A stretch of 64,000 nucleotides of DNA from Candidatus Sulfotelmatobacter sp. (GTDB lineage Bacteria; Acidobacteriota; Terriglobia; Terriglobales; Acidobacteriaceae): NCBI GenBank assembly GCA_036500765.1, contig DASYBM010000011.1, positions 248,001 to 312,000 on the forward strand, read 5' to 3'. The first letter of the stretch is position 1. Each line of letters starts with the position of its first letter. The notes under the pieces were generated by a model that was not told the DNA's origin, ran no database searches, and was given only the letters and a program-made list of their open reading frames with translations. Positions 9,297 to 18,071 of the stretch are shown one piece after another. The translations under genes and the position numbers were made by a program.

Positions 9297-10526
9297 TCAC
9301 ATTTCAAATCGCAGCGCCACAATCGGATCAAGCCGGGCGGCTTTGCGCGCCGGATACACGCCGAAAAATACTCCTACGCTTGCCGACACCAGCAGGCCCG
9401 CCGCGACTGCCCACAACTTGATGGACGATGGCATCCCGATCAAAAGGGTAACCAATTCGGCCACCGTCGCGCCCGTGAGCACTCCCAGAATGCCGCCGAT
9501 CAGAGCCAGAATCACGGCTTCGATCAGAAACTGCAAAAGCACGTCGTCCCGCCGCGCGCCCAGCGCTTTGCGGATGCCAATTTCGCGAGTCCGCTCGGTC
9601 ACCGAGACCAGCATGATGTTCATGATCACAATGCCGCCGACCACGAGCGAGACCGCGGCAATGCCGATCGTCGCCATGAAAAACGTGCTGCTTAGCCCGG
9701 ACCAGATTCCGAGCAGGCTGGCATTGGTTTCGATTTCAAAACTGTCTTCTTCGCCGGGACGATCGTGCCGATGGGCCCGCAACGCTATGCGCGCTTCGTC
9801 GATTGCCTGGTTCAGCGGAGCGCCAGTCGCAGTTGCCTTTCCCCAAATTCCAATGCTGCTGTTATGCGATCCGTACTGCTTCAGGTAAACAGTCACGGGG
9901 ATGAGAACATAATTATCCGCACTCTGCCCTAGAGTTTTCCCTTTCTTTTTTCCCACGCCGATGACCTGGTAGGTCCAGCCGTCCACACGAATTTCCTGGC
10001 CCAGCGGATCGGCGCCACCCAGCAGATGTTCCACAATGTCGGTGCCGACCACGGCTACCTGAAGATGATTCTCGAGGTCGGTATCGTTCAGCATGCGCCC
10101 ATAGGTCAAGTCGGTATCGAGAATCGAGGCGATCGATGGAGTGATGCCCTGGATCGTCGTGTCGCTAATCGATTGTTCGTTGTGCTTGACGCGGCCCGTA
10201 CCGCGCATCAACGCGCCGACATACTCGCAGTGGCGGCAAGCTTCGAGCACGGCCTGGTAGTCCTCGAGCACAAGGTTCTTGCGCTTTTCCGCAATGAGAA
10301 GATGCTCGACGTTGGTCTCGACCGGCGACATTTTGCCGATGATGAAGACGTCCGCGCCCAGATTGAAAATCTTGGTAGCGACGTAATCCTGAATTCCCGA
10401 AACGAAGGTGACGACGGCGATGACCGCCGCAATGCCAATGACCACGCCAAGCAGCGTGAGGACAGAGCGCAGCTTGTTCGCCCACAGCGAGCGCAACGCG
10501 ATTCGGATGGCTTCGGCGATGTTCAT
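9297..10526 (-). CDS. MacB-type ABC transporter permease
   Basis: Permease of 409 residues, paralogous to the one at 7931-9193. The N-terminal helix is in SVLTLLGVVIGIAAVIAVV, the central MacB_PCD domain spans about 45-260, and the C-terminal FtsX domain has three helices, the TREIGIRKALGARRDD loop and the usual ending VYPARKAARLDPIVALRFEM. Start is the ATG at 10526. The periplasmic domain contains a cysteine pair (EACRHCEY, about residues 91-98). The two tandem permeases probably form a heterodimer or two alternative exporters; no ATPase gene is present in the same operon. Confidence 0.9.
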   Translation of the reverse strand: MNIAEAIRIALRSLWANKLRSVLTLLGVVIGIAAVIAVVTFVSGIQDYVATKIFNLGADVFIIGKMSPVETNVEHLLIAEKRKNLVLEDYQAVLEACRHCEYVGALMRGTGRVKHNEQSISDTTIQGITPSIASILDTDLTYGRMLNDTDLENHLQVAVVGTDIVEHLLGGADPLGQEIRVDGWTYQVIGVGKKKGKTLGQSADNYVLIPVTVYLKQYGSHNSSIGIWGKATATGAPLNQAIDEARIALRAHRHDRPGEEDSFEIETNASLLGIWSGLSSTFFMATIGIAAVSLVVGGIVIMNIMLVSVTERTREIGIRKALGARRDDVLLQFLIEAVILALIGGILGVLTGATVAELVTLLIGMPSSIKLWAVAAGLLVSASVGVFFGVYPARKAARLDPIVALRFEM

Positions 10527-10530
10527 AAAC

Positions 10531-10643
10531 TCGGCTTCCGGCTCTCGGGCTTCCGGAAATTGCAGGTGTCGAACGGAATCAAGTTTACCAGTCTATTCCG
10601 AGGTTCCGAAGTAAAAGGTGCCCAGAAGCCAGAAGCCGGAAGT
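10531..10643. repeat. Inverted repeat with GGCTTCCG words
   Basis: The left arm (10531-10560) contains two GGCTTCCGG-type words; the right arm (10623-10643) contains CAGAAGCCAGAAGCCGGAAG, their reverse complement. It lies between the permease start and the rnpB promoter. Confidence 0.5.
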
Positions 10644-10647
10644 CGCA

Positions 10648-10653
10648 TATAAT
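10648..10653 (+). promoter_or_regulatory. -10 box of rnpB
   Basis: A perfect TATAAT lies 10 bases before the base of the P1 helix of the RNase P RNA, the distance expected for a transcription start at about 10660. The -35 region shows no clear consensus. Confidence 0.6.
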
Positions 10654-10663
10654 CATCCTGTAG

Positions 10664-11122
10664 GCAGCCGGACCGGACGGCCGCTCTCCGTATCTTTGCT
10701 GGAAACGGCGAGGGCGTGGAGGGAGGAAAGTCCGAACTCCGCAGAGCAGTGTGCCGGATAACGTCCGGGAGGCCGGGTTCAAGCCCGGTTGACGGAAAGT
10801 GCCACAGAAAACATACCGCCTCGGCCTTCGCGGGCTGCGGTAAGGGTGAAAAGGTGCGGTAAGAGCGCACCGCCGCGGCAGTAATGCAGCGGGCAGGGCA
10901 AACCCCACACGGAGCAAGACCAAATAGGGAGGAAGTCTCGCCGTCGCTGTAAGTTCTTGGCCGCGTGGCGAAGAACTTAGAGCGACGGCGGGACACGTGC
11001 CGGCTCGGCGCGTCAAACCTTCGGGTAGGTCGCTAGAGCCGCACAGCAATGCGCGGCCCAGAGGAATGGCCGTCCAGCAGGAGCAATCCCGCGGACAGAA
11101 TTCGGCTTACAGGTCCGGCTGC
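10664..11122 (+). ncRNA. rnpB: RNase P RNA, bacterial type A
   Basis: Catalytic RNA of ribonuclease P, which removes 5' leaders from pre-tRNAs. The 5' conserved core GAGGAAAGTCCGAAC occurs near 10722, and the distal core GACAGAATTCGGCTTACAGG lies just before the 3' end. The first 11 bases (GCAGCCGGACC) are the exact reverse complement of the last 11 (GGTCCGGCTGC), forming helix P1. About 459 nt is slightly longer than in Escherichia coli because of an extended arm near 10940-10990 (a long pairing around TAAGTTCTT/AAGAACTTA). The exact ends are set from P1 and may extend a few bases. Confidence 0.95.
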
Positions 11123-11683
11123 CACAACTCATTGTTACCTGCATACTCATTTCTTAACCAACTTCCTCCCAGCGATTTGGCGCAGCCTTGCATCAGCCCA
11201 TGTCCAAGAAAGGAAGGATCGTCATCTGCACGGTGAAAAAGAGCTCGGGACAGTGGAAATAGGCGGCAGTAGCAGTTGCGGATCAATGCAGCTCTGTGGG
11301 AAGGGACGCAGGGGAAATTGCAGAAGGTGATTTTCCGGCTCGGGGCTAGACCCCGTAAAACGTTAACTTAACATTCCTTCCGGTTTGCCGGTGACTCGGA
11401 CGTACTTCCATCAGTTTCCGCTAAAAGCTGGTGTGGCGATGTCACTTCGATGAGTGCCCAACCATCAATCAGATAGCAGCAAACGAGATTTCCGAGTGGC
11501 TGAGTTTTCACCACGAGCGCATGGGGATGCGTTCCTGAACGTCCGTTCCCGGGTTGAACTCGTGAACCTACGTCCGACCCTATCCAAAGTGAGTGGCACC
11601 CAAATGGCGAAGCTGGAGGTATATCGGAAACATTTTCCGTCGCTCCGACGATATTGGCGCAGGGTCGCTTCAGGTCGAGACGC
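11123..11683. other. Intergenic region after rnpB, no gene recognised
   Basis: About 560 bp with only short, unlikely open frames. A small hairpin CGGGGctagaCCCCG lies near 11341-11356 but has no T tract, so it is not a clear terminator for rnpB. No tRNA or known RNA motif was found. Confidence 0.5.
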
Positions 11684-11697
11684 GACGTTATAATGTC
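11684..11697 (+). promoter_or_regulatory. -10 box embedded in a palindrome, probable GntR operator
   Basis: GACGTTATAATGTC is palindromic at 12 of 14 positions and contains TATAAT (11689-11694), only six bases before the ATG at 11701. The eleven bases GTTATAATGTC recur at 13069-13079, upstream of the doxX-like gene. The position fits autorepression by the encoded GntR protein and a leaderless transcript. Confidence 0.5.
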
Positions 11698-11700
11698 CTT

Positions 11701-12435
11701 ATGTCAGCGGCGGGTGGCTCTCCTCTTTATGCGCGGGTTGAAACGGTCCTCGCCGGCGAGATTACCGATGGAGACCTGAGGGTCGGCGACCAACTGCCGA
11801 CTGAAGACAGCCTCATTGCGCGATTCGGGGTCAGTCGCATCACTGTTCGCCGGGCTATTCAGAATCTTGTGCGCCGCGGTCACGTCGAGATTCGCCGCGG
11901 CAAGGGCACGTTCGTCGCAGCGCCAAAGATCACGCAGGACCTTAAAGATCTCAGCGGATTTGTCGAAGATATGCACGCGCTTGGCCGCAAGCCAACGGCC
12001 CGCGTACTCGGTAAAGAAATCGTAACTGCCAGCGCGACCGTGGCACGACAGCTTGCGCTGACAAGAGGCGAACGCGTCGTTAGAATTCGTCGCGTGCGCC
12101 TGGCAGATGGCGTTCCCCTCTCCTTCGACGAGACCTACCTGCCGTTAGAAATTGGCAAGAAGATCGCCACGAACAATCTGAAAGTCGAGCCTATCTTTTC
12201 GCTCCTTGAACGCAAATACGATGTCCCGCTGATCGAGGCGGAGTACAAGTTGGACGCCGTGGCCGCTGAGAACGAGGTTGCCAGGGCGCTCAAAGTGAAA
12301 CCACGGAGCCCGATCTTTCGCGTTGAAAGAACTTCCTACTCGACAGGCAACCGTCCAGTCGATTACGAAACACTGCACTACCGGGGAGATCTTGTCCGAT
12401 TCGTCACACGCCTTGTCCGAAAGGCTTCTGGCTGA
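11701..12435 (+). CDS. GntR-family transcriptional regulator, HutC subfamily
   Basis: Regulator of about 244 residues with an N-terminal GntR winged helix (about 5-70; QLPTEDSLIARFGVSRITVRRA is the core with the recognition helix) and a C-terminal UTRA ligand-binding domain (about 90-240), the HutC/FarR arrangement. The frame is open from 11593, but the ATG at 11701 fits the family N-terminus (YARVETVLAGEI) and follows a TATAAT box by six bases. The ligand is unknown; UTRA domains bind sugars phosphates, amino-acid derivatives or fatty acids. It is convergent with the doxX-like gene, whose upstream region shares the motif found here, so that gene is a candidate target. Confidence 0.9.
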   Translation: MSAAGGSPLYARVETVLAGEITDGDLRVGDQLPTEDSLIARFGVSRITVRRAIQNLVRRGHVEIRRGKGTFVAAPKITQDLKDLSGFVEDMHALGRKPTARVLGKEIVTASATVARQLALTRGERVVRIRRVRLADGVPLSFDETYLPLEIGKKIATNNLKVEPIFSLLERKYDVPLIEAEYKLDAVAAENEVARALKVKPRSPIFRVERTSYSTGNRPVDYETLHYRGDLVRFVTRLVRKASG

Positions 12436-12460
12436 AATCTTCCCGTGGCGTGCGCAGCGA

Positions 12461-12979
12461 TCATTTCTTGCTGAAGTAGCGGTCGATAGCCATCGGCCCA
12501 CAACCACCGAACACGAGCGCCGCGAGGCAAGCAAGATAGAGCAGGTCAACCTCGTACCCAGGCGGGCCGAACTGGGCCCGGCCGGAGGCCACGCCCAACA
12601 GCTTGATGGAGCTGAATCCATAGGGGAGATGGACAGTGAAGATTGCTACGAAAAGAAGCCCAGCCATCGCTAGACTAACCAGCGGAACGAAAGCTCCCAG
12701 CAAGACTGCCAGGCCGCCGATGAGTTCGGTCAGGATGGTAAGCCATGCCATGAAATGAGGCACCGGCACGCCGATAGCGTGCAGGATGCCCGCGAAGACC
12801 TCAGGCCCCTTGTACAGTTTCGCGAAGCCATGCTCCATGAACCCGTAGCCAACAATCAGCCGTAGCGGAATCGGAGCCCAAACAGCGACCGAATGTCTTG
12901 TTAAGAATGGAAAGCGGCTGCTCAAGAACGCAAAACGGCTGTTGCCGTCCCGTTTCAAAGATTGAGTAAGTTGGACCAT
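12461..12979 (-). CDS. DoxX-family membrane protein
   Basis: A 172-residue inner-membrane protein with four hydrophobic segments. Family features are PLRLIVGYGFMEHGFAK at the first helix, the second helix FMAWLTILTELIGGLAVLLGA, and the third region ending IFTVHLPYGF. DoxX proteins are small membrane proteins linked to quinone or thiol redox functions in some bacteria; the exact activity here is unknown. The frame is open to a TTG at 13045, but the ATG at 12979 has GAGAGG ten bases upstream and is preferred. A motif shared with the gntR promoter lies about 90 bp upstream (13066-13079). Confidence 0.85.
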   Translation of the reverse strand: MVQLTQSLKRDGNSRFAFLSSRFPFLTRHSVAVWAPIPLRLIVGYGFMEHGFAKLYKGPEVFAGILHAIGVPVPHFMAWLTILTELIGGLAVLLGAFVPLVSLAMAGLLFVAIFTVHLPYGFSSIKLLGVASGRAQFGPPGYEVDLLYLACLAALVFGGCGPMAIDRYFSKK

Positions 12980-13417
12980 ATTCAAAAAGCCTCTCGATTG
13001 GTTGATCGTTATCGAACGCGCGAAGCGTCGGAGCGAACTTCGCAACCTTCATCTCTACATATTATGATGTTATAATGTCATTTAAGTTGCAGAATTTCAA
13101 AAACTTGTTTGCCGACGTTCTCGCTTCCCGGAGCTGGAATGCCTCGGGAAGAAAGCCTCGTTGGCGATCTCCGTCGATTCACTTCGTCGCATGGCTTCCA
13201 CATTCTTGCGCATCGGCTGGAAATTCCGCTGCTTGCGATCGACTCCCACCGCAATGCAGTCGATCAACGAAAACGAATTCGAGTGTTTGGCGAGCACGGG
13301 AGTGAACACTCCTGAGACAATATTCCCAAATCTCGCCTCCGATATTCGAGACTGTAGTTGGACCCGGACGGCAGCCGTGTGAGAGAATTTTGCGAATAAA
13401 CGGCGCGTTGGAGCCGA
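12980..13417. other. Divergent intergenic region between doxX-like and ASPIC/UnbV genes
   Basis: About 440 bp. It contains the GntR-type motif at 13066-13079. Short overlapping open frames in both directions have no ribosome binding sites and no recognisable domains, so they were not called. The region must also hold the promoter of the gene at 13418. Confidence 0.5.
13066..13079 (-). promoter_or_regulatory. Probable GntR operator upstream of the doxX-like gene
   Basis: GATGTTATAATGTC shares GTTATAATGTC with the motif at the gntR start. Read on the minus strand it gives GACATTATAAC, which could also contain a -10 element for doxX transcription, leaving a leader of about 80 nt. This links the regulator and the convergent gene. 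Confidence 0.4.
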
Positions 13418-15283
13418 ATGCCTGCCTTGATTTCCCGTCAATTTACCGGTTCTTCGGTTTCCCGTCCTGGGCTGGGCGCAGTTCTAATGATCTGCTGGTC
13501 GCTGTGTAGCGGTACGGGACAGGCACAAGACGCGCTCAAAAGCGCTCCGCCACAAGAACAGCGAAGCGGGATGAGCACTGGGGTAGCGCATGCTCCTGTG
13601 AAGGACGCCCTGTCGCGTCCCATTACGGCAGGTGGTTTTGTCGATGGAGCGCCGGTGGTCTTCCGCGACATCACGCATGAGGCCGGCCTGGACAGGTTTC
13701 GGCATAAGTCGGGAACTCCAGAAAAGACCACGATCCTCGAGACTCCCGGCTCTGGTGTTGCTCTGCTTGACTATGACAACGATGGCTGGCTCGACATCTA
13801 TCTGCTGAACGGATCCACGTTTCCTGCACTGAAGGGCAAGGAGGTTCCTCCCCACGCAATGCTGCTGCACAACAACCGCGACGGCACATTTACCGATGTG
13901 ACTGAGAAAGCCGGAGTAGCGAACGAGCGCTGGGGATTTGGTGTCGCGGTCGGAGACTTCGACAACGATGGCTGGCCTGACATCTACGTTTCCAATTTTG
14001 GCAAGAACCGGCTTTATCACAACAATCATGACGGCACCTTCACGGATGTGGCAGAAAAGGCCGGAGTCAGTTTGGGCGGTTGGTCCACTGGCGCGACGTG
14101 GGGCGACTACGACCATGACGGTTTGCTCGACTTGTTTGTCCCTGGCTACGTGAAGTTCGACCCGGACAATCCGCCAATTCCAGGCAAAGGCAATATTCCG
14201 CGGGGCTATTGTCAGTTTCGCGGGATTGAGGTGATGTGCGGCCCGCGCGGGCTGCCGGGCGAAAGTGACCACCTGTTCCACAACAATGGGGACGGGACAT
14301 TCACCGACGTCAGTGTAAAAGCAGGCGTTTCCGATCCGAGAGGATATTATGGCCTCGCCTCGGTATTCATTGACGTGGACGACGACGGGTGGGTTGATCT
14401 GGTAGTCGCTAACGATTCTGTTCCCCGATATCTTTACCGGAATAAGCACGACGGTACATTCGAGGATATTAGCTATCTTTCCGGATTTGCCTTAAACGAC
14501 GAGGGGCGGGAACAGGCGTCCATGGGGATCGGGGTCGGCGATTACAATCGCGACGGTAAAGTTGACTTCTATGTCACTAATTTTTCTGACGACTACAACA
14601 CGCTTTTTCGCAACGAGGGCGAAGCTAGTTTTTCCGATGTGAGCTTTGCGGCAGGCGTCGGCAACCAGACGATTCCCTTTCTCGCATGGGGAACAAGCTT
14701 TCTGGACTATGACAATGACGGTCTTCTGGATATCTTCGTAGCCAATGGGCACGTCTATCCCGGAGTTGATAAGCAAGATTGGGGTACGACCTGGGCTCAA
14801 CGTCCGCTTTTGTTTCGCAATCTGGATGGATCGCGGTTCGAGGAAGTGCCTGCGGCAACGGGCAGCGGCTTGGCAGATGTGATCTCCGCTCGCGGAGCTG
14901 CGTTTGGCGATTTGTTTAATGACGGTCACATTGACGTAATTCTCAATGTGATGGATTCGCCACCCGTGCTTCTGCGCAATGTGGTCAAGAATGCCAATCA
15001 TTGGTTGACGTTGAAGCTGGTTGGCGGAACCAAGAGCCCGCGCGATGCCATCGGAGCGAAAGTGTTCGTCACCGCGGGCGGCGTGCGCCAACGCGGCGAT
15101 GTCTTTAGCGGCGCTAGTTATGCGTCCAGTTCGGATCAGCGGCTTCACTTCGGTCTGGGTACGGCCAACAAAGTGGATAAAGCGGAAATCGATTGGCCGA
15201 GTGGAAAAAAGGAAGAGATTCGGATTCCGTCCGTCGACCACATTTTCACGGTGGTCGAGGGCAAGGGCATCGTGACACCATGA
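13418..15283 (+). CDS. Secreted FG-GAP/VCBS repeat protein with ASPIC/UnbV domain (CRTAC1-like)
   Basis: Exported protein of 621 residues. A signal peptide (hydrophobic stretch PGLGAVLMICWSLCSGTGQA, about 18-37) is followed by about seven calcium-type beta-propeller blades, each with a DxDNDGxxD-like loop such as DYDNDGWLD, DFDNDGWPD, DVDDDGWVD and DYNRDGKVD. From about residue 520 comes the ASPIC/UnbV domain (NHWLTLKLVGG, then DAIGAKV, then SGASYASSSDQRLHFGLG). Such proteins are abundant in Acidobacteria and Planctomycetes near TonB receptors; their biochemical role is unknown but they are probably extracytoplasmic binding proteins. Its stop overlaps the start of the next paralogue, indicating translational coupling. 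Confidence 0.92.
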   Translation: MPALISRQFTGSSVSRPGLGAVLMICWSLCSGTGQAQDALKSAPPQEQRSGMSTGVAHAPVKDALSRPITAGGFVDGAPVVFRDITHEAGLDRFRHKSGTPEKTTILETPGSGVALLDYDNDGWLDIYLLNGSTFPALKGKEVPPHAMLLHNNRDGTFTDVTEKAGVANERWGFGVAVGDFDNDGWPDIYVSNFGKNRLYHNNHDGTFTDVAEKAGVSLGGWSTGATWGDYDHDGLLDLFVPGYVKFDPDNPPIPGKGNIPRGYCQFRGIEVMCGPRGLPGESDHLFHNNGDGTFTDVSVKAGVSDPRGYYGLASVFIDVDDDGWVDLVVANDSVPRYLYRNKHDGTFEDISYLSGFALNDEGREQASMGIGVGDYNRDGKVDFYVTNFSDDYNTLFRNEGEASFSDVSFAAGVGNQTIPFLAWGTSFLDYDNDGLLDIFVANGHVYPGVDKQDWGTTWAQRPLLFRNLDGSRFEEVPAATGSGLADVISARGAAFGDLFNDGHIDVILNVMDSPPVLLRNVVKNANHWLTLKLVGGTKSPRDAIGAKVFVTAGGVRQRGDVFSGASYASSSDQRLHFGLGTANKVDKAEIDWPSGKKEEIRIPSVDHIFTVVEGKGIVTP

Positions 15284-17010
15284 AGCAGCAACTGCAACTC
15301 GCGCTGCTAGCGACGGCCTCCCTTCTTCCTATTTTCAGCTTGATTGCTACTGGACAGCAAGGCTCGACGACGGCCCGTGCCGACCAGGGACCTCCCGGCA
15401 CATTCGTCGATGTGACGCAGCGGCTCGGCGTCAACTTTCAATACAAGTCGTCGCATACTTCCAGAAAATATCTCCTCGAGACGATGGGAGCAGGAGTCGC
15501 TTTGTTTGATTACGACAATGATGGACTGCTCGACATCTACCTGATGAACGGAACGCCTCTCGCTAATCCTACGCCTAAAGGAACGATTCCTCAGAAAACG
15601 AGTCCGCAGTACTGGAATCGCCTCTATCACCAGAAGAAAGACGGGACGTTTGAGGATGTCACGGAAAAGGCAGGTCTTCAGGGAGTTGGTTACGGCATGG
15701 GGGTAGCTGTCGGCGATTACGACAACGATGGATTCGAGGATCTCTACATCACTGCCTATGGTGGAAACAAGCTATATCACAATAATGGCGACGGCACGTT
15801 CACGGACGTAACCCAAAAAACCGGAGTGGGCGGCAGCGGCTGGTCAACCAGCGCAGCCTGGGTGGATTTGGACAACGACGGATTCCTGGATCTGATAGTC
15901 CTGCGATATCTGGATTGGGACTTTGATGACTTCTGGTGTGGCGAACACAAGGAAGGCTTTCGCGCTTACTGTCACCCCGATCACTTCAAGCCCATCTCGC
16001 CGCTTGTCTATCATAACAACCACGACGGAACTTTTACGGAGGTTGCCGACAGGCTGGGATTCTCCAAACCGGGCAAAGGGCTTGGTCTGGGCATTGCGGA
16101 TTATGATCGCGATGGTCGGATCGATGTATTTGTTGCCAATGATTCTATGGTCGAGTTTCTCTATCACAACAAGGGAGATGGAACGTTCGAAGACCTTGGC
16201 CTGGTCTCTGAAGTGGCTGTGGATATTGACGGGCGGACTTATGCAGGCATGGGAGTGGACTTCGCCGACTACAACAACGACGGCTGGCCGGATCTTGTTG
16301 TTACCGATCTTGCGAACCAACGCTACGCGCTCTACCAGAATAACGGTGACGGTTCTTTCAACTATGCCAGCAGCACTGCCGGAATCGGCCAGATGACGCT
16401 TTCGCATTCCGGTTGGGGCGTTCGCTTCTTCGATTATGACAACGATGGCTGGAAGGATCTCCTGATTGCGCAAGGTCACGATATGGATACGATTGAACTG
16501 ACTTCTCCCAACCTGAAATATCGTGAACCGCTGCTGCTGGCTCGCAACACTGGTCACGGATTTATAGATGTATCGGCACAGTCTGGCGATGTTTTCCGCC
16601 AAGCCTGGGTCGCGCGCGGACTAGCTATCGGCGATCTGGACAATGATGGACTTCTCGATGCCGTCGTAACCACCAATGATGGCCCAATTCACATCCTTCA
16701 CAACGAAAGCCAAACGCAGAACCATTGGCTTCTTCTGAATCTAGTGGGACATAAAAGCAACCGCGATGCGATTGGCGCAGAGGTCACGGTTGTGACCACG
16801 CACGGCTCACAATCCGCTACTGTATCCACAGCCGGCAGCTATCTTTCCGCGAGCGACAAGCGCGTTCACTTCGGGCTCGGTAAAGACAGGATCGCGGCAA
16901 AAATTGAGATTCGCTGGCCCAGCGGCGTCCGGCAGACATTGAAAGACGTCGCCGCGGACAAGATTCTGCAAATCGACGAGCCCGCCAGCTCCAACTCGCC
17001 ACCAAAATAA
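15280..17010 (+). CDS. Second secreted FG-GAP/ASPIC-UnbV protein
   Basis: Paralogue of the preceding gene, 576 residues. The start ATG at 15280 overlaps the previous TGA (ATGA), and directly begins a signal peptide (LALLATASLLPIFSLIATG). Propeller loops include DYDNDGLLD, DYDNDGFED, DLDNDGFLD, DYDRDGRID and DYNNDGWPD. The ASPIC/UnbV domain begins near NHWLLLNLVGHKSNRDAIGA and ends with IEIRWPSGVRQTLKDV. The open frame extends 29 codons upstream but that part lies inside the first gene. Its TAA shares a base with the ATG of the TPR gene, so all three are made as one unit. Confidence 0.92.
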   Translation: MKQQLQLALLATASLLPIFSLIATGQQGSTTARADQGPPGTFVDVTQRLGVNFQYKSSHTSRKYLLETMGAGVALFDYDNDGLLDIYLMNGTPLANPTPKGTIPQKTSPQYWNRLYHQKKDGTFEDVTEKAGLQGVGYGMGVAVGDYDNDGFEDLYITAYGGNKLYHNNGDGTFTDVTQKTGVGGSGWSTSAAWVDLDNDGFLDLIVLRYLDWDFDDFWCGEHKEGFRAYCHPDHFKPISPLVYHNNHDGTFTEVADRLGFSKPGKGLGLGIADYDRDGRIDVFVANDSMVEFLYHNKGDGTFEDLGLVSEVAVDIDGRTYAGMGVDFADYNNDGWPDLVVTDLANQRYALYQNNGDGSFNYASSTAGIGQMTLSHSGWGVRFFDYDNDGWKDLLIAQGHDMDTIELTSPNLKYREPLLLARNTGHGFIDVSAQSGDVFRQAWVARGLAIGDLDNDGLLDAVVTTNDGPIHILHNESQTQNHWLLLNLVGHKSNRDAIGAEVTVVTTHGSQSATVSTAGSYLSASDKRVHFGLGKDRIAAKIEIRWPSGVRQTLKDVAADKILQIDEPASSNSPPK

Positions 17011-18056
17011 TGGGTGTACGCCATTCAACAACGCCGGTGCAGGTCGCGGTGATCGTTGCCGGGTTGTTTTGTATTGTTCACCTCACCGCACAAGCCGGCG
17101 ATGAACTCGATCGGGGCATGACCGATTTCCGAGCCGGAAACTATTCTTCAGCGGCAGCTCGATTTGCTCGGGCAGAATCGGCATCTCCCGGTTCGACCAA
17201 CGCCCTTCTTTTCGAAGCCAAGTGTTTCGTTCACCTCGGAAACTTCGCGGCTGCGGAAAAAGCGCTTGATAGCTATCTCGCCTCCCATGCCGACTCCGCG
17301 GATGCAATGTACTTGCTTGGATTTACGCTGCACCGGCAGAACCGGCCAGCTGAATCCCTTGCCACCTATACTCAGGCAGCCGGGCTTGTGCGGCCTAAGA
17401 GTGATGATCTCAAGATCGTTGGCCTGGACTATGTCCTGTTGGACGATTACCCGGATGCGATCAAGTGGTTGGAGAAGTCCGTTGAGTTCGATGCGAACAA
17501 TGCCGACGCCTGGTACTACCTTGGCCGTGCCTACTACACGAAGGCTCGCTTTTCGGAGGCGCGTAAAGCCTTCCACAAGTTGCTTGATCTCGACCCACGC
17601 GACTCCAGAGCTGAGAATAATCTGGGATTGATTTTCGAAACCGAAGGTCAACCTGCCGAGGCTATCGAAGCCTATCGCCAGGCGATCACATGGCAACAGC
17701 AAAGTCTCCGGCCCAGCGAGCAGCCTTACGTAAACCTTGGAAGTCTGCTGCTGGAGCAAAGCCAGACGAAAGATGCATTCGAGCCCCTTCAGAGGGCAGT
17801 AGCGCTGGCGCCAGGTAATGCGTATTGCCACGTGAAGCTGGGGGAGTACTACCGAAAAACCGCACAATTCGAAAGCGCTCAACGTGAATTGGAGAAAGCG
17901 ACAGCCCTCGAGCCCGACAACGCCACAACTCACTATCTGCTGGGCCGTTTGTACAAAGAAACTCACGCGATGGATCGTGCCCAAACGGAATTCGATCTTG
18001 CCGCCGAGTTGCAGACTCGTGCGGCCCGCTCTCGCCCATCGTCCCCGAACAACTAA
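17010..18056 (+). CDS. Secreted tetratricopeptide-repeat protein
   Basis: A 348-residue protein with an N-terminal signal peptide (VAVIVAGLFCIVHLTAQAG, about 11-29) and about eight TPR units. Recognisable units contain AEKALDSYL, AIKWLEKSVEFDANNADAWYYLG, ARKAFHKLLDLDPRDSRAENNLG and AIEAYRQAI. TPR domains are protein-protein interaction scaffolds. The ATG overlaps the stop of the ASPIC/UnbV gene by one base (TAATG), the third member of a tightly coupled trio. A role as a periplasmic assembly partner of the propeller proteins is inferred from this coupling. Confidence 0.88.
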   Translation: MGVRHSTTPVQVAVIVAGLFCIVHLTAQAGDELDRGMTDFRAGNYSSAAARFARAESASPGSTNALLFEAKCFVHLGNFAAAEKALDSYLASHADSADAMYLLGFTLHRQNRPAESLATYTQAAGLVRPKSDDLKIVGLDYVLLDDYPDAIKWLEKSVEFDANNADAWYYLGRAYYTKARFSEARKAFHKLLDLDPRDSRAENNLGLIFETEGQPAEAIEAYRQAITWQQQSLRPSEQPYVNLGSLLLEQSQTKDAFEPLQRAVALAPGNAYCHVKLGEYYRKTAQFESAQRELEKATALEPDNATTHYLLGRLYKETHAMDRAQTEFDLAAELQTRAARSRPSSPNN

Positions 18057-18071
18057 TTCTTGCCTTGCTTT

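Noticed and set aside
11341-11356. Hairpin CGGGGctagaCCCCG as terminator of rnpB
   Set aside because: No T tract follows and it lies over 200 bp after the end of the RNA.
13097-13441. Open frame of 114 codons on the minus strand
   Set aside because: Overlaps the start of the well-supported ASPIC/UnbV gene, has no ribosome binding site and no recognisable features.
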